A stretch of 64,000 bases of DNA from Kitasatospora cineracea. Its GTDB lineage: Bacteria; Actinomycetota; Actinomycetes; Streptomycetales; Streptomycetaceae. The notes under the pieces were generated by a model. That model saw nothing but the letters and a program-made list of their open reading frames with translations, made no database searches and was not told the DNA's origin. The position numbers and the translations under genes were made by a program. The stretch spans positions 3,844,001-3,908,000 of the forward strand of contig NZ_RJVJ01000001.1 of assembly GCF_003751605.1 (NCBI RefSeq). The letters are read 5' to 3'. Positions 51,670 to 60,161 of this stretch are shown here, one piece after another (the first letter of the stretch is position 1; every line of letters starts with the position of its first letter).

Positions 51670-52887
51670 TCAGGCCGGGGCCGGGGCGGGGGCCGGGGTC
51701 GCGGGCCGGTGCGGGAGGTGGCGGACGGCGGGGGAGAGCAGGGGGAGCAGGGTGAGGGCGGCCTGGGCGAGGGCGGCGGTGGCGGCGAGGGCGGGGGCGC
51801 CGAGGCGGGTGGTGAGCGGGGCGCAGGCCAACTGGCCGAGGGGGATGGCGAGGTAGGAGAGGGTGTCGGCGTTGGCGGAGACCCGGGAGAGGACGTCGTG
51901 CGGGAGGTGTTCCTGGACGGAGGTGTTCCAGGCGGTGGCGGAGAGGGCGAGGCCCAGGCCGGAGGCGAGGGCGGCGGCGAACAGCCAGGGCACGGGGGCG
52001 CGCAGGCCGAGGGCGAGCAGCGGGAGCGGCAGGAGCAGGCCGGCGAGCTGGCCGGTGGCGAGCAGGCGGCGGGGGGCCAGCCGGTAGGCGGCGGTGTCGG
52101 CGAGCAGCAGTCCGGCGCCGCGGGCGGCGAGCAGGGTGCCCCAGAGGGCGGGGCCGGCCAGTTGCGGGCCGAGGATCTGCCAGGGGCCGACCAGCAGCAG
52201 GTTGGTGGCGCAGAACGACCAGGTGGTCCACCAGACCCAGCGGGTGCGGCGGAGCACCGTCCAGCCTTCGCGCAGGTCGGTGCGGAGGGCGGTCGGGCGG
52301 CTGCGGGCCGGTCCGGCGGGCAGCCGGGCGAGCAGGTACGCGGCGGGCAGGTAGCTGAGGGCGTCGAGGGCGACCGCCCAGCCGGGGCCGACGCCGGCCA
52401 CCAGCAGGCCGGCCAGTGGCGGGCCGAACAGCTTGCTGCCGTTCGCGGCCATGCCCAGCAGGGCGTTGGCGGGCCGGAGCCGGTCGTTCGGGACGAGTTC
52501 GGGGAGCACGCCGCGCAGGGCGGGCGAGGTGAACGCGGTGAGTGCCCCGTTGAGGAACTCCAGGGCGGCGAACGGGCCGAGCGCGTAGTGGCCGGTGAGC
52601 AGCAGGGCGGCGGCGGCGCCCTGGCTGAGGCCCGCGCCGAGGTGGGTGGTGAGCAGGACGGTGCGCCGGGGCAGCCGGTCGGCGACCGCGCCGCCGAGCA
52701 GCAGCAGGGCGAGCAGCGGGAGCATCCGGACGGCGAGGACGGTGCCCAGGTCGGCGGCCCGGCCGTGGGCGGCGTCGAGGACGGCGAAGGCGAGCGCGAC
52801 GGGGGCCATCGAGCTGCCGAGCAGGGAGATCGCCCGGCCGGTGAAGAAGCGGCGGAAGCCGGAGTGGTGAAGGAGTGGTGGAAGCAC
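51670..52887 (-). CDS. MFS transporter (drug-efflux-like)
   Basis: A 405-residue MFS protein with about twelve helices. FFTGRAISLLGSSMAPVALAFAVLDAAHG, then GGAVADRLPRRTVLLTTHL (the MFS loop-2/3 motif) and FTSPALRGVLPELVPNDRLRPANALLGMAANGSKLFGPPLAGLL match the EntS/MefA-type exporters. The C-terminus is a Pro/Ala tail. Divergent from a DUF5937/ArsR-type regulator gene with 80 bp between the starts, so that regulator probably controls it. Substrate unknown. Confidence 0.87.
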   Translation of the reverse strand: MLPPLLHHSGFRRFFTGRAISLLGSSMAPVALAFAVLDAAHGRAADLGTVLAVRMLPLLALLLLGGAVADRLPRRTVLLTTHLGAGLSQGAAAALLLTGHYALGPFAALEFLNGALTAFTSPALRGVLPELVPNDRLRPANALLGMAANGSKLFGPPLAGLLVAGVGPGWAVALDALSYLPAAYLLARLPAGPARSRPTALRTDLREGWTVLRRTRWVWWTTWSFCATNLLLVGPWQILGPQLAGPALWGTLLAARGAGLLLADTAAYRLAPRRLLATGQLAGLLLPLPLLALGLRAPVPWLFAAALASGLGLALSATAWNTSVQEHLPHDVLSRVSANADTLSYLAIPLGQLACAPLTTRLGAPALAATAALAQAALTLLPLLSPAVRHLPHRPATPAPAPAPA

Positions 52888-52926
52888 CCGCAGAGTGTGC
52901 GAGCGGTCGTGCCGGGGCCTCTATCG

Positions 52927-52944
52927 TTTCGGGTTCCACCGAAA
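52927..52944. promoter_or_regulatory. Inverted repeat operator in MFS/ArsR divergent region
   Basis: TTTCGG-GTTCCA-CCGAAA (52927-52944) is a perfect 6-bp dyad in the 80-bp gap between the MFS and regulator starts. It fits an ArsR-type dimer site regulating both genes. Confidence 0.5.
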
Positions 52945-52967
52945 GGTCACCGGAGGGAGGGCGGCGC

Positions 52968-53951
52968 GTGGTCGTGCTGCGTCTGGATTCGCTCGCGCTG
53001 TCGCGGTCCCGGTTCGCGCTGTCGCCGTTCGCCGAGACGCTGGCGGCGATCGTCCAACTGGCCCGCCCGTACAGCGAACCGTGGGCGGTGCCGTGGCGGG
53101 AGCGGCACCGGCCGGCGTTCCTGGCGCGGCTGGCGGAGGACGGGTACGCGCGCGGGCTGGTCGAGCTGATCTCGGCGACCAAGTACCTGCCGGGGCACCT
53201 GACGCTGCCGCCGGGCGGCGGGATGGAGACCGCGCTGGAGGCGGAGCTCGCCGAGGTGGCCCGGGTGCCGGACGAGGTCGCGGTGGCGGGGCTGTGCACC
53301 GCGCAGGAGCACGCCTGGGCCGGCCAGCGGCTGGACTGGCTGGGCGGCCGCGGCCACGGGGCGCGGGCGGCCGCGCTGTTCCGCGAGGTCTGGGACGCGC
53401 ACCTGGCCGCGGACTGGCCGGCCCGGCGGGCGGGCCTCCAGCGCGACGTCACCTACCGGGCCGGGCTGCTGGCCGCGCACGGCTGGCCGCGGGCGCTGCA
53501 CCTGATGAACCGGACCAGCGCCTGGGTCGGCACGGACGCGATCCGGTTCAGCGACCGCCCCGGCCCGGACCGGGTGGTCGGGTCGGACGGCCTGCTGTTC
53601 GTCCCGGTCACGGCGCAGCGCAGTTCCTGGCTGTGCGAGGCGCCGGGCCGCCCGTTCGCGATGGTGTACGCGGCGCGCGGCTCGGGCGGCGGGGCGGGCG
53701 GGGACGGTGACGGGCGGGCGCTGGCCCGGCTGCTCGGCGGCGGGCGGGCGCAGATCCTGGGCCAGTTGGAGACGCCCGCCACCACCAGTGAACTCGCCCT
53801 GCTGCTGGGGCAGTCGGTGGGCACGGTCGGCGGCCACCTGGCGATCCTCCGGGACACCGGCCTGGTCGACCGGACCAGGGTGGGCCGCCGGGTGCTCTAC
53901 CACCGCACCGAGCTGGGCGACCGGTTGGCGGCGGGGCCGGGCACCGGCTGA
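52968..53951 (+). CDS. ArsR-type winged-HTH regulator with N-terminal DUF5937-like domain
   Basis: A 327-residue protein. The N-terminal 240 residues (LRLDSLALSRSRFALSPFAETLAAIVQLARPYSEPW) resemble the domain called DUF5937 in actinobacterial regulators. The C-terminus is an ArsR winged helix: RAQILGQLETPATTSELALLLGQSVGTVGGHLAILRDTGLVDRTRVGRRVLYHRT, with no Cys pair for a metal, so it probably senses something else. GTG 52968 follows GGAGGGAGGGCGG. Divergent from the MFS gene. Confidence 0.82.
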   Translation: MVVLRLDSLALSRSRFALSPFAETLAAIVQLARPYSEPWAVPWRERHRPAFLARLAEDGYARGLVELISATKYLPGHLTLPPGGGMETALEAELAEVARVPDEVAVAGLCTAQEHAWAGQRLDWLGGRGHGARAAALFREVWDAHLAADWPARRAGLQRDVTYRAGLLAAHGWPRALHLMNRTSAWVGTDAIRFSDRPGPDRVVGSDGLLFVPVTAQRSSWLCEAPGRPFAMVYAARGSGGGAGGDGDGRALARLLGGGRAQILGQLETPATTSELALLLGQSVGTVGGHLAILRDTGLVDRTRVGRRVLYHRTELGDRLAAGPGTG

Positions 53952-53964
53952 GCCCGGCCGCCGG

Positions 53965-54414
53965 TCAGGCGACGCAGAACTCGTTGCCCTCGGGGTCGCG
54001 CATCACCCACCAGTGGCCGGCCGGGCCCTGCTGCTGCTCCTCGACCCGGGTGGCGCCGAGCCCCTCCAACCGGGCGACCACGGTGTCGAGTTCGCCGCCG
54101 GAGTGGACGTCGAGGTGCAGCCGGTTCTTGCCCTGCTTGGCCTCGGGGACGTCCTGGAAGAGGATCCGGCGGCCCTGGCCGATGCCGCTCACCGGGTCGT
54201 GCGGGTCCTCGGGGTGGCGGACGGCCGAGTAGCCGCGGAACAGCTTGCGGCCCTCGCGTTCCAGGACCGCGGCGGCGGGGAGCCGGCCGGCGGCGAGCAG
54301 GCCGTCGATCAGTGCGGTCGGGTCCTCGACCTCGTACCCGAGGGCGGCGGCCCAGAACTCGGCGAGTGCGGCGGCGTCCCGGCTGTCCACGACCAGTTTC
54401 CAAGTGAGCGTCAT
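53965..54414 (-). CDS. VOC-superfamily (glyoxalase-like) protein
   Basis: A 149-residue vicinal oxygen chelate protein: MTLTWKLVVDSRDAAALAEFWAAALGYEV, then LHLDVHSGGELDTVVARLEGLGATRV and HWWVMRDPEGNEFCVA, the typical end of these small proteins. The family includes glyoxalases, dioxygenases and antibiotic-binding proteins; the role here is unknown. Start ATG 54414. It converges with the regulator gene at 53951. Confidence 0.87.
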   Translation of the reverse strand: MTLTWKLVVDSRDAAALAEFWAAALGYEVEDPTALIDGLLAAGRLPAAAVLEREGRKLFRGYSAVRHPEDPHDPVSGIGQGRRILFQDVPEAKQGKNRLHLDVHSGGELDTVVARLEGLGATRVEEQQQGPAGHWWVMRDPEGNEFCVA

Positions 54415-54498
54415 GCCAAGGGATTCAATCGCACGTCAGATCGAGCGGCAACGATCTCCGGGGGGTCGGTGCGTCGCCCGGCGAGGGGCGGGAAACGG

Positions 54499-54537
54499 GG
54501 CGGGGACGGTCGGCCGGGGGCCCCGGCGGACCGTCCC
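54499..54537 (-). terminator. uppP terminator
   Basis: CGGGGACGGTC (54499-54509) pairs perfectly with GACCGTCCCCG (54527-54537), with further GCCGGG / CCCGGC pairing inside. It is 21 bp past the uppP stop. Confidence 0.75.
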
Positions 54538-54557
54538 CGCGGGACGCGGCGGCGGCG

Positions 54558-55403
54558 TCAGTGCACGGCGCCCGCGTCCGGGGCCAGGGTGCCCGCGGTG
54601 ACCAGCGCGATGATGGTGATGCCGAGCAGGATCCGGTAGACCACGAACGGCGTGAAGCTGTTGTGCGAGATGTACTTCAGGAACCAGGCGATCGCCGCGT
54701 AGCCGACCGCGAAGGCGATCAGGGTGGCCAGGACCGTCGGCCCCCAGGCGGGCGCCGGGCCCTCGCCGATCTTGAGCAGTTCGAGGCCGCCGGAGGCCAG
54801 CACGGCGGGGATGGCGAGCAGGAAGGAGTAGCGGGCGGCCGCCTCCCGGCTGTAGCCGAGGAACAGGCCCGCGCTGATCGTGCCGCCGGAGCGGGAGACG
54901 CCCGGGATCAGGGCGAGTGACTGGGCGGCGCCGTAGATCAGGGCGTGCCTGAAGTTCAGCGACTCGATGCTGCGGGCGTTGCGGACGGCTCGGGAGCGGT
55001 CGGCGACGGCCAGGACCACGCCGAACAGGATCAGCGTGGTGCCGATCAGCCGCAGGTCGCGCAGGGTGGTCTCGATGGTGTCCTGGAACAGCTTGCCGAG
55101 GATGCCGATCGGCAGCGTGCCGATGATCACGTACCAGCCGAGCTTCGCGTTCTGGTCGCGCCGCCACTCGGCCCGGAACAGCGACAGCGTCCACGCCTTG
55201 ATGATCGCGCCGATGTCCTTGCGGAAGTAGATCAGCACCGCGGACTCGGTGCCCAGCTGCGTCACCGCGGTGAACGCCGCGCCCGGGTCGTCCCAGCCGG
55301 CCAGGGCGGAGAAGACCCGCAGGTGGGCGCTGGAGGAGACCGGCAGGAACTCGGTCAGCCCCTGCACCAGGCCGAGCACGGCCGCGTGGAACCAGTTGAT
55401 CAC
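54558..55403 (-). CDS. uppP: Undecaprenyl-diphosphatase UppP (BacA type)
   Basis: A 281-residue polytopic membrane phosphatase. It begins VINWFHAAVLGLVQGLTEFLPVSSSAHL: E18 and the PVSSSAH segment with H27 are the first catalytic motif, and LALIPGVSRSGGTISAGL is the second (PGxSRSG). It converts undecaprenyl diphosphate to undecaprenyl phosphate, recycling the lipid carrier for peptidoglycan and surface glycans such as those of the locus upstream; it also confers bacitracin tolerance. GTG 55403 overlaps the stop of a 13-codon leader peptide gene by four bases. Confidence 0.95.
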   Translation of the reverse strand: MINWFHAAVLGLVQGLTEFLPVSSSAHLRVFSALAGWDDPGAAFTAVTQLGTESAVLIYFRKDIGAIIKAWTLSLFRAEWRRDQNAKLGWYVIIGTLPIGILGKLFQDTIETTLRDLRLIGTTLILFGVVLAVADRSRAVRNARSIESLNFRHALIYGAAQSLALIPGVSRSGGTISAGLFLGYSREAAARYSFLLAIPAVLASGGLELLKIGEGPAPAWGPTVLATLIAFAVGYAAIAWFLKYISHNSFTPFVVYRILLGITIIALVTAGTLAPDAGAVH

Positions 55404-55441
55404 CGGACACCCGCCGCGGATATCTCTCGGAGGTTCGGCAT
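55400..55441 (-). CDS. Candidate 13-residue leader peptide upstream of uppP
   Basis: ATG 55441 opens MPNLREISAAGVR and stops at the TGA overlapping the uppP GTG. An AGGAAA ribosome binding site lies eight bases before this ATG, while uppP itself has only a poor one. The arrangement suggests translational coupling. Below usual gene-size limits; function not tested. Confidence 0.5.
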   Translation of the reverse strand: MPNLREISAAGVR

Positions 55442-55578
55442 GGCGGTTTCCTGTTCGCTCGTGGGTGGTCCGGCGGCCGGGGAGCGGTCCGGTGCGGGCA
55501 GATGATAGGGGCTCCGGATGTACTGAAGATCGCAATGGGGCGGATCGGGGCGAACCGGACCGTTCGCCCCGGTGGGCG

Positions 55579-56181
55579 TCAGGGCGTGGTGGTGGCCCAC
55601 TCGGCGTGGGTCAGCGCGTACACCACGTCGCCGTGCTCGCTGCCCGGGATCGGGTCCGGCCAGTCGACGTGGAACGTCCGGACGTGGCGCAGTCCGGCCC
55701 GCTCCAGGACGCGCCGGGAGGCCGTGTTCACCGCCATGGTGGTGGCCACCACCCGCTCGGCCCGCAGCTCCTCGAACGCGGCGCGGACCAGGGCGGCCGC
55801 CGCCTCGGTCGCGTACCCGTGGCCCCGGGCGGCGGGCAGCAGGCGGTAGCCCAGCTCCAGGCCGTCCGCCGGGTCCAGGCCGACCGAGGCCGGCGGGTGC
55901 AGCGCCGCCCAGCCGAGGAAGCGCCCGTCCGCCTCCAGCGCCCAGCAGCCCAGCCCGTCCGGCAGTTCGGCGTACTCGCGCAGCAGGCCGGGCAGCAGCT
56001 CGTCCGCGACCCGGGCGGGCGGGACGGGGCGGCCGTCGTCGATGTACCGCATCACCTCCGGGTCGCCGCACAGGGCGGTGACGGCGGGCAGGTCGGCGGG
56101 GGTGAGACGGCGCAGGGCGAGCCGTTCGGTGCGCAGGCGCAGGTGCGGGGGAGGAGTGCTCATCGGGGGAGGGGTGCTCAT
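55579..56181 (-). CDS. GNAT-family N-acetyltransferase (RimJ/RimL type)
   Basis: A 200-residue GNAT. LRTERLALRRLTPADLPAVTALCGDPEVMRYI is the RimJ-type start, LELGYRLLPAARGHGYATEAAAALV carries the acetyl-CoA loop RGHGYA, and VNTASRRVLERAGLRHVRTF is motif B. It acetylates amino groups of proteins or small molecules. The start is duplicated: MSTPPP is encoded twice (ATG 56181 and ATG 56163), so either can be used. Same strand as uppP, 175 bp upstream. Confidence 0.85.
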   Translation of the reverse strand: MSTPPPMSTPPPHLRLRTERLALRRLTPADLPAVTALCGDPEVMRYIDDGRPVPPARVADELLPGLLREYAELPDGLGCWALEADGRFLGWAALHPPASVGLDPADGLELGYRLLPAARGHGYATEAAAALVRAAFEELRAERVVATTMAVNTASRRVLERAGLRHVRTFHVDWPDPIPGSEHGDVVYALTHAEWATTTP

Positions 56182-56324
56182 CGGGCGAGCAGAGCACCGG
56201 GGGCGGCGGCGCGGCAAGCGGATTTCGGGGCGGCGGGAATGTCCCGACAGATCACTGAGTTGCTCTGCTCGATTCACTCTGTTGTACCGTTGTGGCTGTT
56301 CCGGCCTACTGATGGGGAAGTGCC

Positions 56325-57161
56325 ATGATCGCCCTGCTGCTCGCCCTCGGCAGCTCCCTCGCCTACGGCTGCGCCGACTTCCTCGGCGGCCTCGGCGCCC
56401 GCCGCGCGCACGTGCTGCGCACCGTGCTGGTCGCCGCGCCCGCCAGCCTGGCCGTCGAGCTGCTGCTCTGGCCGCTGCTCGGCGCGCGGTTCGAGGCCGG
56501 GGCGGTCGGCTGGGGCGCGGCCTCCGGGGTGGCCTCGGCGGCGGCGTTCGCGCTGCTGTACCGGACGCTGGCGATCGGCCCGATGAACGTGCTGTCGCCC
56601 GTGACGGCGCTGATCTCCGCGATGCTGCCGGTGGCCGTCGGCCTGCTGCAGGGCGAACACCTGGGCGCCGCCGGGCTGCTGGGCCTGCCGCTGGCGCTGG
56701 TCGCGGTGGTGCTGGTGAGCGCCGGGACGGCCGACGGCCGGGCCCGGGTGACGCGGCCCGCGCTGCTGCTGGCGTTCGGCGCGGGCGCCGCGATCGCCGT
56801 CCAGCTGGTCTGCCTGCACCAGGCCCCGTCCGGCAGCGGCGTCGCCCCGCTGATCGTCGGCCGGGCCGTCACCTCCGCGCTCACCGTCACCGCCACCGCC
56901 CTGTGGCGCCGCCGCCTCGGCCCCGAGCGCCCCGCGTACGGCCTGGCGGCCGCCGCCGGGGTGCTCGACTCGGCCGCCGGGGTGCTCTTCCTGCTGGCCG
57001 CCCGCAGCGGCGACCTGGCGGTGGTCGCGGTGGTCACCGCGCTCTACCCGGCCGGCACGGTGCTGCTGGCTCGCGCCGTCCTGGCCGAACGCATCCACCG
57101 CGGCCAGCTCGCCGGCCTCGGCACGGCCGCCCTCGCGGTCGGCCTGCTGGCCCTGACCTGA
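56325..57161 (+). CDS. EamA/DMT-family transporter
   Basis: A 278-residue protein with ten predicted membrane helices in two EamA halves: MIALLLALGSSLAYGCADFLGGL, then FALLYRTLAIGPMNVLSPVTALISAMLPVAVGLLQGEHL and the second half ending VAVVTALYPAGTVLLARAVLAERIHRGQLAGLGTAALAVGLL. DMT proteins export metabolites or drugs; the substrate is unknown. ATG 56325 follows GGGGAAGTGCC. The B3/4 gene follows 24 bp later. Confidence 0.88.
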   Translation: MIALLLALGSSLAYGCADFLGGLGARRAHVLRTVLVAAPASLAVELLLWPLLGARFEAGAVGWGAASGVASAAAFALLYRTLAIGPMNVLSPVTALISAMLPVAVGLLQGEHLGAAGLLGLPLALVAVVLVSAGTADGRARVTRPALLLAFGAGAAIAVQLVCLHQAPSGSGVAPLIVGRAVTSALTVTATALWRRRLGPERPAYGLAAAAGVLDSAAGVLFLLAARSGDLAVVAVVTALYPAGTVLLARAVLAERIHRGQLAGLGTAALAVGLLALT

Positions 57162-57185
57162 CCCTCCCGTTCGAAAGGACCCCCG

Positions 57186-57857
57186 TTGACCGTCCCGCAC
57201 CTGCACCCCGACGTCGCCGCGGCCTTCCCCGCCGCCCGGATCGCCGTCCTCACCGCCCGCGGCGTCCGCGGCACCGAACCGTGGCCCGCCACCGCCGCCG
57301 CGCTCGCCCGGCTGGAGGCCCGCACCGCCGAGGGCGCGTGGCGCCCCGCCGACGAGCACGACCCGCGGATCGCCGCCTGGCACGCCGCCTACCGCGCCTT
57401 CGGCACCAACCCGCGCCGGATCCGCCCCAGCGTGGACGCGCTCGGCCGCCGTCTCGCCAAGCAGGGCGCGCTGCCCCGGATCAACCCCGCCGTCGACTCC
57501 TACAACGCGGTCTCCGTCCGGCACGCCCTCCCCGCCGGGGCGTTCGACCTGGCGGCGGTCGACGGCCCCGTCGAGATCCGGTTCGCCGACGGCGGCGAGC
57601 ACTTCACCCCGCTCGGCGAGCCGGACACCGTCGAGCACCCCGAGCCCGGCGAGGTGGTCTACGCCGACGCGGCGGGCGTCCTCACCCGCCACTGGAACCA
57701 CCGCGACGCCCACCGCACCCGCGTCACCGAGCACGCCACCGACGTGCTGTTCGTGCTGGAGACCATGGACGGCGCCGAACTCGCCGAAGCAGCAGGCGAG
57801 TTGCAGGCCCTGCTGGCACCGCACAGCGCCGACGTGGCAGTGCGGTACCTGGGCTGA
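57186..57857 (+). CDS. B3/4 (PheT-like) domain protein
   Basis: A 223-residue stand-alone B3/B4 domain. WHAAYRAFGTNPRRIRPSVDALGRRLAKQGALPRINPAVDSYNAVSVRHALPAGAFDLAAVDG matches the editing-type domain of phenylalanyl-tRNA synthetase beta chain. Stand-alone relatives may edit mischarged tRNA. TTG 57186 is eight bases after AAAGGA. The stop is five bases from the stop of the convergent GyrB-like gene. Confidence 0.85.
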   Translation: MTVPHLHPDVAAAFPAARIAVLTARGVRGTEPWPATAAALARLEARTAEGAWRPADEHDPRIAAWHAAYRAFGTNPRRIRPSVDALGRRLAKQGALPRINPAVDSYNAVSVRHALPAGAFDLAAVDGPVEIRFADGGEHFTPLGEPDTVEHPEPGEVVYADAAGVLTRHWNHRDAHRTRVTEHATDVLFVLETMDGAELAEAAGELQALLAPHSADVAVRYLG

Positions 57858-57862
57858 GGCGG

Positions 57863-58861
57863 TCAGTCCCGCCCGGCGCGCCAGGACTCCACCGCGTGCC
57901 GGACGGCCGCTGCGACACAGGTGCGGACGGCGCCGTTGTCGAGTCGGCGGCGGGTGGCGCCGTTGAACTCCGGGGCGTCGAGCTTCACCGAGGCGACGGC
58001 CGTCAGCCCGGCGGGCAGCTCGGACCGGCCCAGAGCGGCGGCCAGGCCGTCCCGGAAGCCCAGGAGGTGGGTGCTGTGCTGCTCGTCCGTGCGGCGGCTG
58101 TTGGCGTAGCCGTGGAGGCCGCCGCCACCGGTCCAGCTGAGGGCGAGGTCGAGGGTGCCGCCCATCCGCTCGTCGGTGGCCTCGACGGTGAGGGTGGCGG
58201 CGGGGTCGCCGCCGAGGCGGGTGGTGAAGTCGGCCAGGCCGGCGGGGTGGTGCAGGCGCTCGGTGCGGTGCGGGGTGGTGCGCTCGTCGGTGAGGGTGAA
58301 GTCCAGGGCGCGGTTCAGCAGGGCGAGTTCGCGCAGGTGGTCGACCAGCGCACCGGCGTCGAACGCCGTCGTCCCGAAAACCTCCGGGTCCGGGTGGAAG
58401 GCGACCGTGGTGCCGGTGCGAGCGGTGGGGCCGACCACGGCGGGCGGGGCGAGCAGCCGGCCGCGAACGTACTCCTGACGGTGCGTCACGCCGCCCCGGT
58501 GCTCCTCCGCGACCAGCCGGACGGAGAGCGCGTTGACCACGGCAAGGCAGGAAGTGGCCCAGGCCAGGAGCCTCCGTCTGGTGGGGCCGTCCCAGCAGGT
58601 CGGCAGGACGGTCAACGCGCGGGCCAGGTCGGCCTGCTGGACGCCGTCGTGACTCACCCGCACGCCGCCGTCGGCCGTCAGCGCGACCTCGACGCGGCTC
58701 GCGCGGCCGGACAGCACCTCGTTCGCGGCGGCCCCCAGCACCTCCTGCGCCATGTGGTGCAGGCCGCGCTCCCCGGTCGAGCCGATGTACATGGCGGGCC
58801 GCTTCCGGACGGCTTCCGGCCACTCCAGCACCTGGATGTGCGCAGCGTCGTACTCGCTCAC
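57863..58861 (-). CDS. Degenerate GyrB-like GHKL/transducer paralogue
   Basis: A 332-residue protein that clearly follows the N-terminal 400 residues of gyrase B: YDAAHIQVLEWPEAVRKRPAMYIGSTGERGLHHM (4-37), the strand and loop at 57-75, VVNALSVRLVAEE (108-120), TGTTVAFHPDPEVFGTTAFD (149-168), LRELALLNRALDFTLTDER (176-194) and the transducer end VASVKLDAPEFNGATRRRL (289-307). Nucleotide-site residues are lost: the N-box E..DN..DE reads EVLGAAANE (40-48), the DNGRGIP loop is SHDGVQQ (70-76), GGLHGVG is absent, and QTK is ATR (302-304). TOPRIM and GyrA-binding parts are missing. It may be a non-ATPase binder of gyrase or DNA. Confidence 0.8.
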   Translation of the reverse strand: MSEYDAAHIQVLEWPEAVRKRPAMYIGSTGERGLHHMAQEVLGAAANEVLSGRASRVEVALTADGGVRVSHDGVQQADLARALTVLPTCWDGPTRRRLLAWATSCLAVVNALSVRLVAEEHRGGVTHRQEYVRGRLLAPPAVVGPTARTGTTVAFHPDPEVFGTTAFDAGALVDHLRELALLNRALDFTLTDERTTPHRTERLHHPAGLADFTTRLGGDPAATLTVEATDERMGGTLDLALSWTGGGGLHGYANSRRTDEQHSTHLLGFRDGLAAALGRSELPAGLTAVASVKLDAPEFNGATRRRLDNGAVRTCVAAAVRHAVESWRAGRD

Positions 58862-59120
58862 GGCGGTCCCCTCCGACGGTCTCCTGTGATGTCGCCAACC
58901 CTAGGGGAGAATCAGGAAAATGCCAGGTCAGAGGCCATTTGGTGAAGCCGTGTACGGCCCGCGGCGGGGGGTTTCGGGCGGGGGCCGCCGCCGGAGGTTC
59001 CGGGGTGGGGGGAAGGGGCGCGGCGGTGTGGCGGAGGGCCGGGAAGGGGGGTTTCCGGGCGGGCGGGGGAGTGGGGAATCCGGGGAATTTTCCTGGGGCG
59101 TGACGGGGCGTCGGGCGGGC

Positions 59121-59897
59121 TCAGGTGAAGGCTTCGACGCGGACGCCCGCGGAGGCGAGGGCGCCGCGGATGCGCCAGGCGAGTTGGGCGGCGCCGGGGG
59201 TGTCGCCGTGGACGCAGAGGGATCGGGCCCGGACGGTGATGGGCTCGCCGCCGACGGCGGTGGCGGTGCCGTCCCGGGCGATGCCGACGGCGCGGGCGAT
59301 GACCGCCTCGGGGTCGTGCACGACGGCGTTCGGTTCGCGGCGCGGGACGAGGGTGCCGGCCCAGGTGTAGGCGCGGTCGGCGAACGCCTCGGTGACCACG
59401 GGCAGTCCGACGCCCTCGGCGACCGCGAGCAGCCGGGAGCCGGGCAGGCCGAGCAGCGGCAGCGGGCCGTCGCAGACCGCGCCGGCCCGCAGCACGCCCG
59501 AGACCACCGCCTCCGCCTGCTCGTTGTCCTGCACCACCCGGTTGTAGAGCGCGCCGTGCGGCTTGACGTAGGAGACCCGGGAGCCGGCCGCCCGGGCGAA
59601 CACCTGGAGCGCGCCGATCTGGTAGGCGATCTCGTCGGCGAGTTCCTCCGGCGGGACGTCCATGGCGCGGCGGCCGAACCCGGCGAGGTCGCGGTAGGAG
59701 ACCTGGGCGCCGATCCGCACCCCGCGCTCGGCCGCCAGCGAGCAGACCCGGCGCATCGTGGACGGGTCGCCGGCGTGGAAGCCGCAGGCGACGTTGGCGC
59801 TGGTGACCACCGAGAGCAGGGCGTCGTCGTCGGTCAGGCTCCAGCGTCCGAAGCCCTCGCCGAGGTCCGCATTGAGGTCGATCACCGCGTCGGCCAC
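59121..59897 (-). CDS. pxpA: 5-oxoprolinase subunit A (LamB/YcsF family)
   Basis: A 258-residue PxpA: DLNADLGEGFGRW (7-19), NVACGFHAGDP (about 35-45), VKPHGALYNRV (about 111-121), EAFADRAYTWAGTLVPRR and CVHGDTPGA (near the end) are the conserved family blocks. With PxpB and PxpC it hydrolyses 5-oxoproline to glutamate using ATP. No pxpB or pxpC gene is in the window. ATG 59897 start. Codon use is normal. Confidence 0.93.
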   Translation of the reverse strand: MADAVIDLNADLGEGFGRWSLTDDDALLSVVTSANVACGFHAGDPSTMRRVCSLAAERGVRIGAQVSYRDLAGFGRRAMDVPPEELADEIAYQIGALQVFARAAGSRVSYVKPHGALYNRVVQDNEQAEAVVSGVLRAGAVCDGPLPLLGLPGSRLLAVAEGVGLPVVTEAFADRAYTWAGTLVPRREPNAVVHDPEAVIARAVGIARDGTATAVGGEPITVRARSLCVHGDTPGAAQLAWRIRGALASAGVRVEAFT

Positions 59898-60069
59898 TTT
59901 TTCCTCGTCCGCCCTTCCGCGCGGGCCGATCCGGGCCCGGGGTCCGCTCCTGGGGGTGATCGTAGGGCCTGATCGTTTCGGCCGGGGCGGGGGTCGCGGC
60001 CCGGGCGGCAGGTTTTACCCGCCAGGTCGCGCGGGGGCGTCCGGACGGCCACCCGCTCGGCGCAACGCC

Positions 60070-60159
60070 GGTCGGCGGGGCGGTGGCTGGCGGGGCGGTG
60101 GTCGGCGGGGCGGTGGTCGGCGGGGCGGTGGTCGGCGAGCTGGTGGCCGGTGGGGCTGC
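60070..60159. repeat. 15-bp tandem repeat downstream of the marR gene
   Basis: Six 15-bp units: GGTCGGCGGGGCGGT is present exactly at 60070, 60100 and 60115, with variants at 60085, 60130 and 60145. The array ends two bases before the minus-strand MarR stop. Confidence 0.9.
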
Positions 60160-60161
60160 GG

